Shown one piece after another: positions 1-9,624 of a stretch of DNA of 64,000 nucleotides. Within the stretch, counting starts at the first letter, position 1, and each line of letters starts with the position of its first letter. Location of the stretch: positions 2,981,001 through 3,045,000 of the forward strand of contig NZ_CP088273.1 of the NCBI RefSeq assembly GCF_020731415.2, given 5' to 3'. The position numbers and the translations under genes are program-made. The DNA is from Phyllobacterium sp. T1293 (lineage in GTDB: Bacteria; Pseudomonadota; Alphaproteobacteria; Rhizobiales; Rhizobiaceae). A model generated the notes under the pieces. That model had not been told where the DNA came from. It did no database searches and saw only the letters and a program-made list of their open reading frames with translations.

Positions 1-31
1 TGCCGATGCAAAGCACGTCATAACTCGACAT
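1..31 (-). CDS. Start of a PfkB-type kinase (adenosine kinase-like), partial
   Basis: Only the first ten codons are in the window; the gene runs off the left edge. They read MSSYDVLCIG, which resembles the beginning of the PfkB sugar/adenosine kinases found beside nth in Rhizobiales (typically M-x-x-Y-D-V-L-x-I-G followed by N-A-I-V-D). A GGAG sequence lies about 6 bases upstream of the ATG on the minus strand, as expected for a real start. The gene diverges from the EI24-domain gene, leaving about 220 bp between the starts. Family assignment rests on ten residues, so it is tentative. Confidence 0.5.
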   Translation of the reverse strand, partial: MSSYDVLCIG

Positions 32-250
32 GAAAACTCCAGGATTGATTCAATTGCAGTTCTTGGCCTCTCACGGTCCGATTCTGACATTTGCATGGTT
101 CGCCTGATGTCAAATTCGTTCCATTCATTTGCCAAGTCCTAGCGGGAACGATAGGCGTTGACTACCCCCAATAAGTGTCACCGCCTTGTCTGCGCCGAAG
201 TCGTTCCCTATGTCGGAAGTTCCCGAGTGGCCAAAAAGGATGATGGCACA

Positions 251-967
251 ATGATCTTTGAAAGCGCACGCGCCGCCGCTAGCCATCTGTTTCGGCCGGA
301 ATTTCGATCCGTGCTGTGGAAATCACTCGGGATGACCATTCTGCTGCTCATCGGAGCGTGGTTTGGACTGCGGGAATTGTTTGAAGTGCTGGCTCTGCCG
401 TTTTTCGATCAGTGGATGCCAGATATGCCATCCTGGGCCGGTTGGTTTGGTTTTATTGCAGCAATTCTTGCCAGTATTGCCCTTGCGCTTGGGCTGGCCC
501 TGCTGATTGCTCCGGTTTCAGCCATTGTTGCCGGGCTGTTTCTCGACGACGTGGCGGAAGTTGTGGAAAAGTCAGATTATCCGCTCGATCCGAGAGGCCG
601 CCCGCTGCCGGTGCTGCGCTCCTTCGTGCTTTCGCTGAAGTTTATGGGCGTCGTTATCATCGGGAATATCATCGCTCTGCTGATGCTTTTGATCCCCGGC
701 GTCAACATCATCGCGTTCTTCATGGTCAATGGCTATCTGCTCGGTCGCGAATTCTTCGAATTTGCCGCCATGCGGTTTCGCCCGGAAATGGAAGCCAAGG
801 CGCTGCGGTCAAAACATTCGATAACAGTGTTTCTCGCCGGACTTGTGATTGCCGCCTTCATGGCCATCCCAATCCTTAATCTGCTGACACCATTGTTTGC
901 AGCCGCGATGATGGTGCATCTGCACAAGGCAGTGGCCCAATCGGAACCGCCTGCCGCATTGCGCTAG
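251..967 (+). CDS. EI24 domain / CysZ-like membrane protein
   Basis: A 238-residue inner-membrane protein of the EI24 (PF07264) family, which includes the sulfate permease CysZ; the substrate of the alphaproteobacterial members is not established. Hydrophobic segments lie at about residues 18-45, 65-95, 130-160 and 190-225. The motif GREFFEFAAMR after the third segment is characteristic of the family. The frame is open from 158, but I chose the ATG at 251 because it has an AAGGA-like ribosome site about 10 bases upstream and because homology begins there. It overlaps nth tail-to-tail by 4 bp. Family assignment is firm; sulfate transport is only a possibility, and no cysteine genes are near. 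Confidence 0.8.
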   Translation: MIFESARAAASHLFRPEFRSVLWKSLGMTILLLIGAWFGLRELFEVLALPFFDQWMPDMPSWAGWFGFIAAILASIALALGLALLIAPVSAIVAGLFLDDVAEVVEKSDYPLDPRGRPLPVLRSFVLSLKFMGVVIIGNIIALLMLLIPGVNIIAFFMVNGYLLGREFFEFAAMRFRPEMEAKALRSKHSITVFLAGLVIAAFMAIPILNLLTPLFAAAMMVHLHKAVAQSEPPAALR

Positions 968-1731
968 AAGACTTGGGGCGGCAGAGGCACCAGCGGCGCC
1001 GGCATTTCCGATGTTTTTTCAGCTGATTTGCAGATATCGGCGATGACACAGGCGGCGCATTCGGGTTTACGGGCTTTGCAGACGTAGCGGCCATGCAGAA
1101 TCAGCCAGTGATGGGCGTGATAAAGATATTCCGCCGGGATGATTTTCATCAGCTTGGCTTCCACCTGATCCGGCGTCTTGCCGGGCGCTAGGCCAAGCCG
1201 GTTGCCGATGCGGAATATATGCGTATCAACGGCCATCGTTGCCTGCCCGAACGCCATGCTGAGCACGACATTGGCCGTCTTGCGGCCAACGCCGGGAAGC
1301 TTGACCAATTCGTCGCGATCATCAGGCACCTGACTGCCATAATCGCGGATCAGGGCTTCCGAGAGCGCGATGACATTCTTCGCCTTGTTGCGCCAAAGGC
1401 CGATGGTGCGGATATATTCGCCCAGTTTTTCCACGCCAAGATCCAGCATTTTTTCCGGCGTATCAGCCACCTTGAACAGCGCGCGTGTTGCCTTGTTGAC
1501 CCCGACATCGGTTGCCTGAGCGGAAAGCGCAACCGCGACAAGCAGTGTGAAGGCGTTGACATGTTCAAGCTCGCCCTTGGGCTCCGGGCGCTGGATGGAG
1601 AACCGGCGAAAAATCTCATGAATCTCATCAGCCGTATAGCGCGTACCCGTGACAAGGCGTGGCTTCTTTGCCGGTTTTCCGGCAATTGCACTCACGTCAA
1701 TCTGATCAACTTTGCTCTTGGGATTTTCCAT
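964..1731 (-). CDS. nth: Endonuclease III (DNA glycosylase/AP lyase)
   Basis: Base-excision repair enzyme that removes oxidised pyrimidines and cleaves the resulting abasic site. The 255-residue protein has the helix-hairpin-helix LPGVGRKTA (residues 145-153) with catalytic Lys151, the catalytic Asp169 in VDTHIFR, and the C-terminal [4Fe-4S] ligands Cys218, Cys225, Cys228 and Cys234 (C-x6-C-x2-C-x5-C). The frame stays open upstream, but the ATG at 1731 has a GAAGGG ribosome site about 5 bases before it and gives the expected length. Its start is only 22 bp from the start of the divergent DUF2244 gene, so the two promoters must overlap or lie inside coding sequence. Confidence 0.95.
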   Translation of the reverse strand: MENPKSKVDQIDVSAIAGKPAKKPRLVTGTRYTADEIHEIFRRFSIQRPEPKGELEHVNAFTLLVAVALSAQATDVGVNKATRALFKVADTPEKMLDLGVEKLGEYIRTIGLWRNKAKNVIALSEALIRDYGSQVPDDRDELVKLPGVGRKTANVVLSMAFGQATMAVDTHIFRIGNRLGLAPGKTPDQVEAKLMKIIPAEYLYHAHHWLILHGRYVCKARKPECAACVIADICKSAEKTSEMPAPLVPLPPQVF

Positions 1732-1753
1732 GACCCTTCTATACTCAAGCGTC

Positions 1754-2260
1754 ATGAGCCAAACAATGAACCCAATTGACGCTGCTATGCGCAATGAAGA
1801 GGAAATTTTCCGCGCCCTTCTTGTGCCGCACCGTTCGCTTGGACAAAAAGGGTTTCTCATTGTCATGGCTGCCATCGGCGGCTCGAGTTTTCTGACCGGA
1901 CTGTTCTTCCTTTCGCTTGGCGCATGGCCTGTTTTCGGCTTCTTCGGGCTTGATGTGCTTTTGGTCTACCTTGCCTTCCGCATGAATTATTCGGCAGCGA
2001 AAGCCCATGAAGAGGTCAGCGTTTCGCGCATAACATTGCAGATCAAACAGGTAGCCCCGTCAGGACGCACGAAGCTGCACGAGTTCAACCCCTTCTGGAC
2101 GCGGTTCAGTGTGGCTCGTCATGAGGAAATCGGCATTACGTCCATGCGCGTCGAGGGGCAGGGAAAGGCCGTCACAATCGGCTCATTTCTCAATCCCGAT
2201 GACCGGGAAAGCTTCGCATCCGCCTTTACCAGAGCATTGGCCACGGCCAAGGGCCGGTAG
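1754..2260 (+). CDS. DUF2244 domain membrane protein
   Basis: A 168-residue protein of the DUF2244 family (PF10003), function unknown, common in alphaproteobacteria. It has a soluble N-terminus with the typical LLVPHRSLGQKGF stretch, two transmembrane helices at about residues 35-80 (FLTGLFFLSLGAWPVFGFFG and following), then a soluble C-terminal domain. The start is uncertain: ATG 1754 (MSQTMNP) or ATG 1766 (MNPIDAA), neither with a strong ribosome site. It diverges from nth with almost no intergenic DNA, an arrangement that suggests a shared promoter region. No function is proposed. Confidence 0.75.
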   Translation: MSQTMNPIDAAMRNEEEIFRALLVPHRSLGQKGFLIVMAAIGGSSFLTGLFFLSLGAWPVFGFFGLDVLLVYLAFRMNYSAAKAHEEVSVSRITLQIKQVAPSGRTKLHEFNPFWTRFSVARHEEIGITSMRVEGQGKAVTIGSFLNPDDRESFASAFTRALATAKGR

Positions 2261-2434
2261 TTTTCATAATGTGCAAGAATCGGGTGGCAGATCAGGCACC
2301 TGCGTGGTCATATGACACTCAACAGAGCGCTTTATGTCCATCCTATTTGCATGAAGTGCTTCAGATGAATTGAAAGCCTGAACCGGCCTTGGCGATGTAA
2401 CGCACCCGGTACAGGCCTGAATGAGGTAAAGATC

Positions 2435-3340
2435 ATGAAACCCCATGCCATACTTCAAAATGACATCACGCCGACAGGCAATGACTATGCCATCGTCAGC
2501 CATATCATCGAGCGAATCAGCGAGGATTACCGCGATCAGCCATCGCTTGAAACATTGGCCAAGGATGCGGGTCTATCGCCGACAGCATTGCAGAAGCTTT
2601 TCACCCGCTGGGCAGGTCTGTCACCGAAAGGCTTTTTGCAGGCAGTGACCATTGACCATGCACGGCGCCTGCTTGACGAAGGAATGCCCCTGCTTGAAAC
2701 GGCCTATGAAACAGGCCTTTCCGGCCCAAGCCGCCTGCATGATCTGTTTGTCACCCATGAAGGCATGTCACCCGGCGATTATAAGACGCGCGGCGCCGGC
2801 CTCATCGTCCGCTATGGTTTCCATATCTCGCCATTCGGCCGGGCACTGGTCATGGTGACGGATCGTGGCCTCGCTGGGCTGGCCTTTGCCGATCAGGGCC
2901 AGGAGCGCGAAGCATTAGGCGACATGACATCGCGCTGGCCTAATGCGACCTATGTGGAGGACCTCAACGCAACATCGCCCTATGCGGCGCGGATATTCGA
3001 TCCGGCTGAATGGCGCTCCGACAGGCCGCTGAAGGTTGTCATGATCGGGACGGACTTCCAGCTTCGCGTCTGGGAAGCCCTGTTGAAGGTTCCCATGGGC
3101 AGGGCCTGCGCCTATTCGGATATTGCTCAGGACATCGGCTCACCCAAGGCTTCCCGTGCGGTTGGCGCAGCTGTTGGTGCCAACCCGCTCTCCTTTGTGG
3201 TTCCGTGTCACCGCGCCGTTGGCAAATCGGGCGCTCTGACCGGCTACCACTGGGGCCTCACCCGCAAACGCGCCATTCTGGGCTGGGAAGCCGGACAGAT
3301 GGGCGACCCTGACCAGCTCGATATGGCCCGCTCCGGCTGA
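2435..3340 (+). CDS. Ada-like AraC-HTH / O6-methylguanine-DNA methyltransferase
   Basis: Repairs O6-alkylguanine by suicidal transfer of the alkyl group to a cysteine, and probably acts as a transcription factor. The 301-residue protein has an AraC-type HTH domain at about residues 20-118 and a methyltransferase domain at about 130-290 with the active-site PCHR (Cys238) in [11 protein letters not shown]. The N-terminal zinc/Ada domain that senses methylphosphotriesters in E. coli Ada is missing, so it cannot be regulated in exactly the same way. The start has a strong GAGGTAAAG ribosome site. It stands alone, followed by a strong terminator at 3359-3394. Confidence 0.9.
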   Translation: MKPHAILQNDITPTGNDYAIVSHIIERISEDYRDQPSLETLAKDAGLSPTALQKLFTRWAGLSPKGFLQAVTIDHARRLLDEGMPLLETAYETGLSGPSRLHDLFVTHEGMSPGDYKTRGAGLIVRYGFHISPFGRALVMVTDRGLAGLAFADQGQEREALGDMTSRWPNATYVEDLNATSPYAARIFDPAEWRSDRPLKVVMIGTDFQLRVWEALLKVPMGRACAYSDIAQDIGSPKASRAVGAAVGANPLSFVVPCHRAVGKSGALTGYHWGLTRKRAILGWEAGQMGDPDQLDMARSG

Positions 3341-3358
3341 TCGCCGCATCCTCCCACC

Positions 3359-3394
3359 AATGAAAGGCCCGGCAGAAATGCCGGGCCTTTCATT
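3359..3394 (+). terminator. Rho-independent terminator after the Ada-like gene
   Basis: A perfect 16-bp stem closed by a GAAA tetraloop (GAAAGGCCCGGCA on the left arm, TGCCGGGCCTTTC on the right) followed by ATTTTG. It separates the Ada-like gene from the copper operon. An ATG inside it (3360) opens the copper ATPase reading frame but cannot be the true start. Confidence 0.9.
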
Positions 3395-3419
3395 TTGTGA
3401 AGAAACTTTCGAGCAGGTC

Positions 3420-3450
3420 TTGACCTTCCAGTTACTGGAAAGATTACCTT
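3420..3450 (+). promoter_or_regulatory. CueR-type copper promoter/operator
   Basis: The -35 box TTGACC (3420-3425) and -10 box TACCTT (3445-3450) are separated by 19 bp, the over-long spacer typical of MerR-family activators. A perfect dyad, TTCCAG-TTA-CTGGAA (3426-3440), lies between them. It closely resembles known CueR sites (ACCTTCC...GGAAGG). It sits just upstream of the copper ATPase whose operon also carries cueR, so copper-dependent activation of the operon is a strong inference. Confidence 0.88.
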
Positions 3451-3488
3451 TGCATCACTATCTCATTACCCATGTCGAAAGTTCTATC

Positions 3489-6002
3489 ATGAAACATGAC
3501 CATTCCGCCCATCACAATCATGCCCATGGCACCCACGGGCATAGCTGTTGCAGCACGCATGAAGATGAGGCAGATGTCGTCCGTGATCCGATATGCGGCA
3601 TGCTTGTGGACCCTACTGCGGGCAAGCCCACGGCTGAGCATGCGGGCCGCGTGTTTCATTTCTGCTCAGCGGGCTGCCATAGCAAATTCGTTGCCCATCC
3701 CGAATCGTATTTGACTGCAGTTGATCCAGTCTGCGGCATGACTGTCGACAGGGCGACGGCCCGGCATTTTCTGCGGCACGACAATGAAAAATACTATTTC
3801 TGCTCGGCAAGCTGCATGGCAAAGTTTGAAAAGGCACCTGAAGATTATCTCGGTGATCGGCCAGCGCCAAAGCCTATGCCCGCAGGCACGCAATATACCT
3901 GCCCGATGCATCCGGAAATCATCAAGGATGGTCCCGGCGCGTGCCCGCTTTGCGGCATGGCTCTGGAGCCGATGGGTATTCCAACGGGCGATGAGGGCCC
4001 CAACCCTGAACTCGTTGATTTCACCCGCCGGTTCTGGATCAGCGCGTTGTGTTCCGTACCACTGCTGTTGATCACCATGGGCCCGATGCTTGGCCTGCCG
4101 TTCCGCGAATGGATTGGCGAAAGCCGGGCAGGATGGCTGGAATTTGTATTGGCTACCCCGGTTGTCCTGTGGGCAGCCATACCCTTCTTTGAGCGGGCAT
4201 GGGCTTCCTTCGTCAATCGCAGCCCGAATATGTGGACGCTGATCGCAATCGGTGTCGGCGCTGCCTATGCTTTCAGTGTCGTAGCAACATTGTTCCCCGA
4301 CATTTTTCCGCACGCATTCCGTATGCATGGCGGTGCTGTGCCGGTTTATTTCGAAGCCGCCGCCGTTATCGTTACACTGGTATTCCTCGGGCAAATTCTC
4401 GAGCTGAAAGCGCGTGAACGTACAGGCTCGGCGATCCGCGCACTGCTTGATCTCGCACCAAAAACAGCACGCCGCGTGGCTGCCGACGGCACGGAAAATG
4501 ATGTTCCGCTGGATGAGGTGGTGGCCGGAGACCAGTTGCGGGTGCGTCCAGGCGAAAGCGTTCCGGTGGACGGCATCGTTCTGGAAGGCCGGTCTTCCAT
4601 AGACGAGTCCATGCTCACGGGCGAACCGCTCCCCATCGAAAAAACCGAGAACGATACGGTAACGGGCGGCACGCTCAACCGTAACGGCACGCTGCTGATC
4701 AAGGCGGAAAAGGTGGGCGCCGATACAGTCCTGTCGCAGATCGTCGGCATGGTTGCGACCGCCCAGCGCTCACGCGCACCTATTCAGGGACTGGCGGACC
4801 GGGTGGCCAGCTATTTTGTACCGGCGGTGGTCCTCGTCGCCATTGTTTCGTTTATTGCATGGGCATGGTTCGGGCCCGAACCCGGTATGATCTATGGCCT
4901 TGTAGCTGCTGTCTCGGTGCTGATTATCGCCTGCCCTTGTGCGCTCGGTCTTGCGACCCCAATGTCGATCATGACAGCCACGGGACGAGGTGCGCAAGCC
5001 GGTGTTTTGATCAAGGATGCGGAAGCGCTGGAGCGTTTTGCCCGCGTCGATACACTGATCGTGGATAAAACAGGCACTCTGACCGAAGGCAAACCGAAAC
5101 TCACCGATATCGTTTCGGCTGGTTCACTGCCCGACGACCAATTGCTCGTCCTTGCAGCGACACTCGAAACGGGTTCGGAACACCCGCTCGCCGAAGCCAT
5201 TGTCGAGGGTGCGAAGACACGCAATCTCGCTTTGCTCAAGGCGGAGCAATTTGAGGCGATCACGGGTAAGGGCGTTTCCGGTACCGTTGATAAACGGGCT
5301 GTCGCCTTGGGCAACAAAGCGATGATGCAGGCTATCGGCGCTGATATCGCTTCTTTGAGCGGCAAGGCGGATATATTGCGCGCAGGCGGTAAAAGCGTTC
5401 TTTTCATTGCCGTCGATGGCAAGGCTGCCGGTATCATTGCCGTGGCCGACCCCATCAAGTCCACGACGGCGGAAGCCATACGCCTTCTGCACAAGGCTGG
5501 CCTCAAGATCATCATGGCGACCGGTGACAACCGCATAACAGCCCAGTCGGTTGCTTCACAGCTCGGCATTGACGAGGTGCGCGCGGACATGCTGCCCGAA
5601 AGCAAAAAACAACTCGTGGATGAGTTGCGGGCAAAGGGTGCAAAGATTGCCATGGCCGGTGACGGCGTCAACGATGCGCCTGCGCTTGCAGCAGCCGATG
5701 TCGGCATTGCCATGGGCACCGGTGCGGATGTAGCCATGGAAAGCGCCGGTATCACGCTGGTGAAGGGTGATCTTAACGGCATAGTCCGCGCCCGTCATCT
5801 TGCCGACGCAACGATCAGCAATATCAAGCAGAACCTGTTCTTCGCCTTCGTCTATAATGTGCTTGGTGTGCCGGTTGCGGCCGGTGTTCTCTACCCCGTC
5901 TTTGGTGCAATGCTTTCGCCCATGCTGGCGGCAGCGGCAATGAGCCTTTCTTCCGTATCGGTGATTGCCAATGCATTGCGGCTGCGCACGCTGAAACTGT
6001 GA
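3489..6002 (+). CDS. copA: Copper-exporting P1B-type ATPase with two YHS/TRASH domains
   Basis: Pumps Cu(I) out of the cytoplasm at the cost of ATP. From the ATG at 3489 the protein has 837 residues: a His-rich tail (1-25), two YHS/TRASH-like metal domains (about 34-74 and 80-120, each with CGM and FCSxxC), a heavy-metal-binding domain (about 136-163, YTCPMHPEI...CPLCGMALE), then the ATPase core. The core shows TGE (377-379), the transmembrane CPC (482-484), DKTGT (phospho-Asp526), the SEHPLAEA nucleotide motif and GDGVNDAP. A classic N-terminal HMA domain (GMTCxxC) is absent; YHS domains replace it, and having two is unusual. An upstream ATG at 3360 lies inside the preceding terminator and before the CueR promoter, so it is excluded. 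Confidence 0.93.
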   Translation: MKHDHSAHHNHAHGTHGHSCCSTHEDEADVVRDPICGMLVDPTAGKPTAEHAGRVFHFCSAGCHSKFVAHPESYLTAVDPVCGMTVDRATARHFLRHDNEKYYFCSASCMAKFEKAPEDYLGDRPAPKPMPAGTQYTCPMHPEIIKDGPGACPLCGMALEPMGIPTGDEGPNPELVDFTRRFWISALCSVPLLLITMGPMLGLPFREWIGESRAGWLEFVLATPVVLWAAIPFFERAWASFVNRSPNMWTLIAIGVGAAYAFSVVATLFPDIFPHAFRMHGGAVPVYFEAAAVIVTLVFLGQILELKARERTGSAIRALLDLAPKTARRVAADGTENDVPLDEVVAGDQLRVRPGESVPVDGIVLEGRSSIDESMLTGEPLPIEKTENDTVTGGTLNRNGTLLIKAEKVGADTVLSQIVGMVATAQRSRAPIQGLADRVASYFVPAVVLVAIVSFIAWAWFGPEPGMIYGLVAAVSVLIIACPCALGLATPMSIMTATGRGAQAGVLIKDAEALERFARVDTLIVDKTGTLTEGKPKLTDIVSAGSLPDDQLLVLAATLETGSEHPLAEAIVEGAKTRNLALLKAEQFEAITGKGVSGTVDKRAVALGNKAMMQAIGADIASLSGKADILRAGGKSVLFIAVDGKAAGIIAVADPIKSTTAEAIRLLHKAGLKIIMATGDNRITAQSVASQLGIDEVRADMLPESKKQLVDELRAKGAKIAMAGDGVNDAPALAAADVGIAMGTGADVAMESAGITLVKGDLNGIVRARHLADATISNIKQNLFFAFVYNVLGVPVAAGVLYPVFGAMLSPMLAAAAMSLSSVSVIANALRLRTLKL

Positions 6003-6009
6003 GGTTTTC

Positions 6010-6405
6010 ATGAATATCGGCAATGCATCGGAAAAATCAGGACTGCCGCCCAAGACCATTCGCTATTATGAGGATATCGGGCTGCTCAAGCCCGACAGAT
6101 CAGACAATGGCTATCGGGACTATTCGATGTCAGATGTACACAAGCTGCGCTTTCTGCAACGCTCACGCGGTCTTGGATTTTCCGTGGAAGAATGCCGTCA
6201 GCTTCTGGCGCTTTACGAAGACAAGGAGCGCGCGAGTTCCGATGTCAAAACCATAGCGAAAACGAAACTCAAGGAGATCGACCGCAAGATCACCGAGCTG
6301 CGCGAACTGCAGCACACGCTGCAACATCTGGTCGCCCATTGCCATGGCGACCAGCGGCCGGACTGTCCCATTCTGGAGAGTATTTCCGGTACCGGTGACG
6401 CTTAG
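6010..6405 (+). CDS. cueR: Copper-responsive MerR-family regulator
   Basis: Cu(I)-sensing activator of copper export. The 131-residue protein has the MerR winged-helix N-terminus (MNIGNASEKSGLPPKTIRYY), a dimerisation coiled coil at about 75-108, and the CueR metal-binding loop CHGDQRPDCPI with Cys111 and Cys119 spaced C-x7-C, as in E. coli CueR. It begins 7 bp after copA with a GAGG ribosome site, so both genes share an operon and the regulator is autoregulated through the promoter at 3420-3450. Its end overlaps the convergent Dabb gene by 4 bp. Confidence 0.95.
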   Translation: MNIGNASEKSGLPPKTIRYYEDIGLLKPDRSDNGYRDYSMSDVHKLRFLQRSRGLGFSVEECRQLLALYEDKERASSDVKTIAKTKLKEIDRKITELRELQHTLQHLVAHCHGDQRPDCPILESISGTGDA

Positions 6406-6695
6406 GCGATAGTGGAAACCACGTCCGCCGAGATGCGCAACTCGCGCAAGGGACGCACAACAGCCGTCGTTTCACTGTAGATCGGGTGTGCCTTATAGGC
6501 CGCCAAGGCTTCGGCGCTTTCGAATTCGCCATAGACAACGATATCAATCTCGCCGGAGATTGGATCGGTCTTGGTGTTCTTCATGACCTCAAAAACGATG
6601 GAATGCGGAATTTCTCCAAGCCGTTTCAAACGGGTGTGGATTGTGTCGACATCTTCGGGATTGCGGGCACTGAAGAATACAATATGGCGGATCAC
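6402..6695 (-). CDS. Dabb (stress-responsive A/B barrel) domain protein
   Basis: A 97-residue protein with a dimeric alpha/beta-barrel (Dabb, PF07876) fold: it begins VIRHIVFFSARNPEDVDTIH and has the family's later YGEFESAEALAAYKAHPIY segment. Members include plant stress proteins and some cyclases; no activity can be read from the sequence. I chose the GTG at 6695 over longer ATG options because AGGA lies about 9 bases upstream and homology starts exactly there. The gene is monocistronic, convergent with cueR and divergent from kdpD. Confidence 0.78.
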   Translation of the reverse strand: MIRHIVFFSARNPEDVDTIHTRLKRLGEIPHSIVFEVMKNTKTDPISGEIDIVVYGEFESAEALAAYKAHPIYSETTAVVRPLRELRISADVVSTIA

Positions 6696-6927
6696 GGTCG
6701 TTATTCCTGCTTGATCGAACTGGCGCGGACTTTTAATGCACCTGATCATAGCGTCAATAGATGTGCTGTCGCAGTTTGACCGGCAACCTTGCCAGCTGGC
6801 ACAATTTCTGCGCTGGTAGCTGCAAACACGCGGCATCCTGCCCTTGGCATTTTTGGTGAGGTTGGGGTAAACGTTCTGGCGTTTAACATGTCACCCGACG
6901 ATCTGAAAACACCAATCCGAGGCGTAT

Positions 6928-9624
6928 ATGGCCGACTACGGTCAACAGACACGACCCGATCCTGATAAGCTGCTTGAGCTTGCCACGCGTGAAACGCGCG
7001 GCAAGCTGACCGTTTTTCTGGGGGCTGCTCCCGGCGTGGGCAAAACCTATGCGATGCTTTTGCGCGCGCGTCGCCTGAAAGAGGATGGCGTTGATATCGT
7101 CATCGGCCTTGCTGAAACCCATGGCCGCACCGAAACTGCCGAGCTTCTTGACGGGTTGGAAGTATTACCACGCAAGCAGATCGGTTATCGCGGCCGCTCG
7201 CTGGAAGAGTTCGATCTGGATGCGGCACTGGCACGTAAGCCAAAAGTGCTGGTGCTTGACGAACTTGCCCACACAAATGCACCGGGCAGCCGCCACCCCA
7301 AACGCCATCAGGACATTGAAGAATTGATCTGGCAGGGGATCGATGTCTGGACAGCAATGAATGTCCAGCATCTGGAAAGCCTGTCTGATCTGGTAACCAA
7401 GATTACCGGCGTTATTGTGCGCGAGACCGTGCCTGACGTGGTGCTGAAACGCGCCGATGAGGTGCTGCTCGTCGACCTGCCACCAGCGGAACTCATTGCC
7501 CGCCTGAAAGAGGGCAAGGTGTACCTGCCCGGCAATGCCGAGCGCGCTGCCGTGGGCTTTTTCAAGCCAGCCAATCTAACGGCATTGCGCGAGCTTGCGC
7601 TGCGCCGCACTGCCGACCGCGTTGATGACCAGATGATCGATCTGTTGCGGCAGAACGCCATTGAAGGCCCATGGGCTACCGGCGAGCGGCTGCTGGTCTG
7701 TGTCGGGCCTGACAGCCTGTCCGACAAGGTTGTGCGCACTGCGAGCCGCCTCGCCTCGGGCCTCAATGCCCGCTGGCTGGTGGTTTCGCTGACCAAGACC
7801 AGCGACGCCGGCATGGATATAGGCGCAAACCAACGGCTCGACGAACTGCTTGATCTGGCGGAAAGACTTGGTGCGGAAACACGGCGGGTGATCGCGCGGG
7901 ATTTTGTCGACGAAATCTTCCGTATCGCGCGGCGTGAAAACGTCACACAAGTCGTATTGGGCCGCCCCAAGGGCAAGCGCTTTGCCAATCCATTCCGCCG
8001 GTCACTTCCCGATGAAATCATGAAACGCTTCACCGATGTGGGCGTGCATATCGTAACCGGCGACGAGCAGGATAAGCCCTACGTGCCGCCTGCGCCGCAA
8101 AAACGCTCAAGACGCGAGCTTGCGGAATCCATCGCCATTCCTGTTGTGGCAACCGCTGCAACGACACTTCTGGGGCTTGGCGCCAGCGAAATTGTCCATC
8201 CGCAAAACCTTTCGATGCTCTATCTGGTTGCGGTCATCCTTTCGGCCATGTCGAGCGGACGTTTCGCCGCCATCATTGCGGCTGGCCTGTCATTCATCCT
8301 TTACAACTACTTTTTTATTGACCCGATCCACAATCTCAGCATCGCCAAGCCGCATCAGCTGTTTTCGCTCATTATCTTCCTTGGTGTGGCGCTGATGATC
8401 GGCGATCTCGCCGGACGTTTGCGTGATCAGGTGGCCCGGTCACGCAATCAGGCCAAGAATACGCAGGCACTCTACGAATTTTCCCGCAAGCTTTCCGGCA
8501 CCGCCCGGCTTGACGATGTGCTTGTGGCTGCCGCCATGCACCTCCATTCAACCTTTGGCACAGGCGTTGTTATCCTGCTGCCGGAAGAGGGTGATCTCTC
8601 GCTGCAAACCGCGTGGCCGCCGGACCTGACACTTGATAATACGGATATGACCGCCGTCCGCTGGGCATTCGAAAAGAATGAACGGTCCGGTCATGACACG
8701 GGCACACTGCCGCAAATCCATTGGCAATTCCTGCCCATCCTCACATCGCACGGTGTCGCGGGGGTTCTTGGCCTTTCCATGCTGGAGCATCCGGCATCGC
8801 TGACCGAAAACGAGGATCGCATGTTGACCGCGATCCTGGATCAGACGGCAATTGCCATTGATCGCGCATTGCTGGTGCGGGAAAACGCCAAGACTGCGGC
8901 GCTGCAGGAGAGCGAGCAACTGCATGCTGCGCTGTTCTCTTCCCTTTCACACGATCTGAAAACGCCGCTGGCTTCAATCACAGGCGCGGTCACGACGCTG
9001 CGGGAGCTTGGCGGCCGCATCAAACCGGAAGGTCGTGACGATCTTCTGCTTTCCATCGAAGAAGAAGCGGGGCGTTTGACGCGCTTTGTTTCCAACCTCT
9101 TTGACATGACGCGGATCGAGGCTGGCACGCTCAAGGTCAAGAGCAGCCCCGTCGACGCAGCCGATGTCATCGTTTCCTCGGTGGAGCGCATGAAGAAGCT
9201 CAAACCCGGCGTTGCGATTGACATCAGCATTGCTCCTGACCTTGCAACGGCGAGTGGCGACTCTTCCCTGCTCGGGCAGGTGCTGTTCAATCTGCTCGAC
9301 AATGCCGCCAAATATGGTGGTGAGGGCGCGATTTCGGTTTATGCAAAGCAAGATGCAACAGATGTGGTGATCAATGTCACTGATCAGGGAAAAGGCATTC
9401 CGGCAAAGGATATTGATCGCATCTTCGAGAAGTTCTACCGGCGCGTAAAAGGCGATGGAAGAGCTGCGGGCACCGGGCTTGGCCTCTCCATTTGCCGGGG
9501 CTTTGTCGAAGCCATGGGTGGTACAATTAAAGCCGAAAGTCCTGCCATCCGGAAGCGTGGAACGCGCTTTATTATCCGGCTTCCTATATTTGACGAGACC
9601 AGGAACGAGGATACGGCTGCATGA
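6928..9624 (+). CDS. kdpD: KdpD sensor histidine kinase
   Basis: Membrane sensor for potassium limitation/ionic stress that phosphorylates KdpE. The 898-residue, full-length protein has the N-terminal KdpD domain with Walker A GAAPGVGKT (about 32-40) and the DELAHTNAPGSRH segment, a USP-like domain (about 250-370), a four-helix DUF4118 membrane region (about 400-500), a GAF-like region, and a kinase core with phospho-acceptor His675 in SLSHDLKTPLASI plus DQGKGIP and GTGLGLSICRGF. The start has a GAGG site. It overlaps kdpE by 4 bp. The usual partner genes kdpFABC are not adjacent on either side. Confidence 0.95.
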   Translation: MADYGQQTRPDPDKLLELATRETRGKLTVFLGAAPGVGKTYAMLLRARRLKEDGVDIVIGLAETHGRTETAELLDGLEVLPRKQIGYRGRSLEEFDLDAALARKPKVLVLDELAHTNAPGSRHPKRHQDIEELIWQGIDVWTAMNVQHLESLSDLVTKITGVIVRETVPDVVLKRADEVLLVDLPPAELIARLKEGKVYLPGNAERAAVGFFKPANLTALRELALRRTADRVDDQMIDLLRQNAIEGPWATGERLLVCVGPDSLSDKVVRTASRLASGLNARWLVVSLTKTSDAGMDIGANQRLDELLDLAERLGAETRRVIARDFVDEIFRIARRENVTQVVLGRPKGKRFANPFRRSLPDEIMKRFTDVGVHIVTGDEQDKPYVPPAPQKRSRRELAESIAIPVVATAATTLLGLGASEIVHPQNLSMLYLVAVILSAMSSGRFAAIIAAGLSFILYNYFFIDPIHNLSIAKPHQLFSLIIFLGVALMIGDLAGRLRDQVARSRNQAKNTQALYEFSRKLSGTARLDDVLVAAAMHLHSTFGTGVVILLPEEGDLSLQTAWPPDLTLDNTDMTAVRWAFEKNERSGHDTGTLPQIHWQFLPILTSHGVAGVLGLSMLEHPASLTENEDRMLTAILDQTAIAIDRALLVRENAKTAALQESEQLHAALFSSLSHDLKTPLASITGAVTTLRELGGRIKPEGRDDLLLSIEEEAGRLTRFVSNLFDMTRIEAGTLKVKSSPVDAADVIVSSVERMKKLKPGVAIDISIAPDLATASGDSSLLGQVLFNLLDNAAKYGGEGAISVYAKQDATDVVINVTDQGKGIPAKDIDRIFEKFYRRVKGDGRAAGTGLGLSICRGFVEAMGGTIKAESPAIRKRGTRFIIRLPIFDETRNEDTAA

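Noticed and set aside
3360..3488. Upstream ATG giving a longer copper ATPase
   Set aside because: The ATG lies inside a perfect terminator stem and upstream of the CueR promoter, so that stretch cannot be part of the mRNA made from this promoter.
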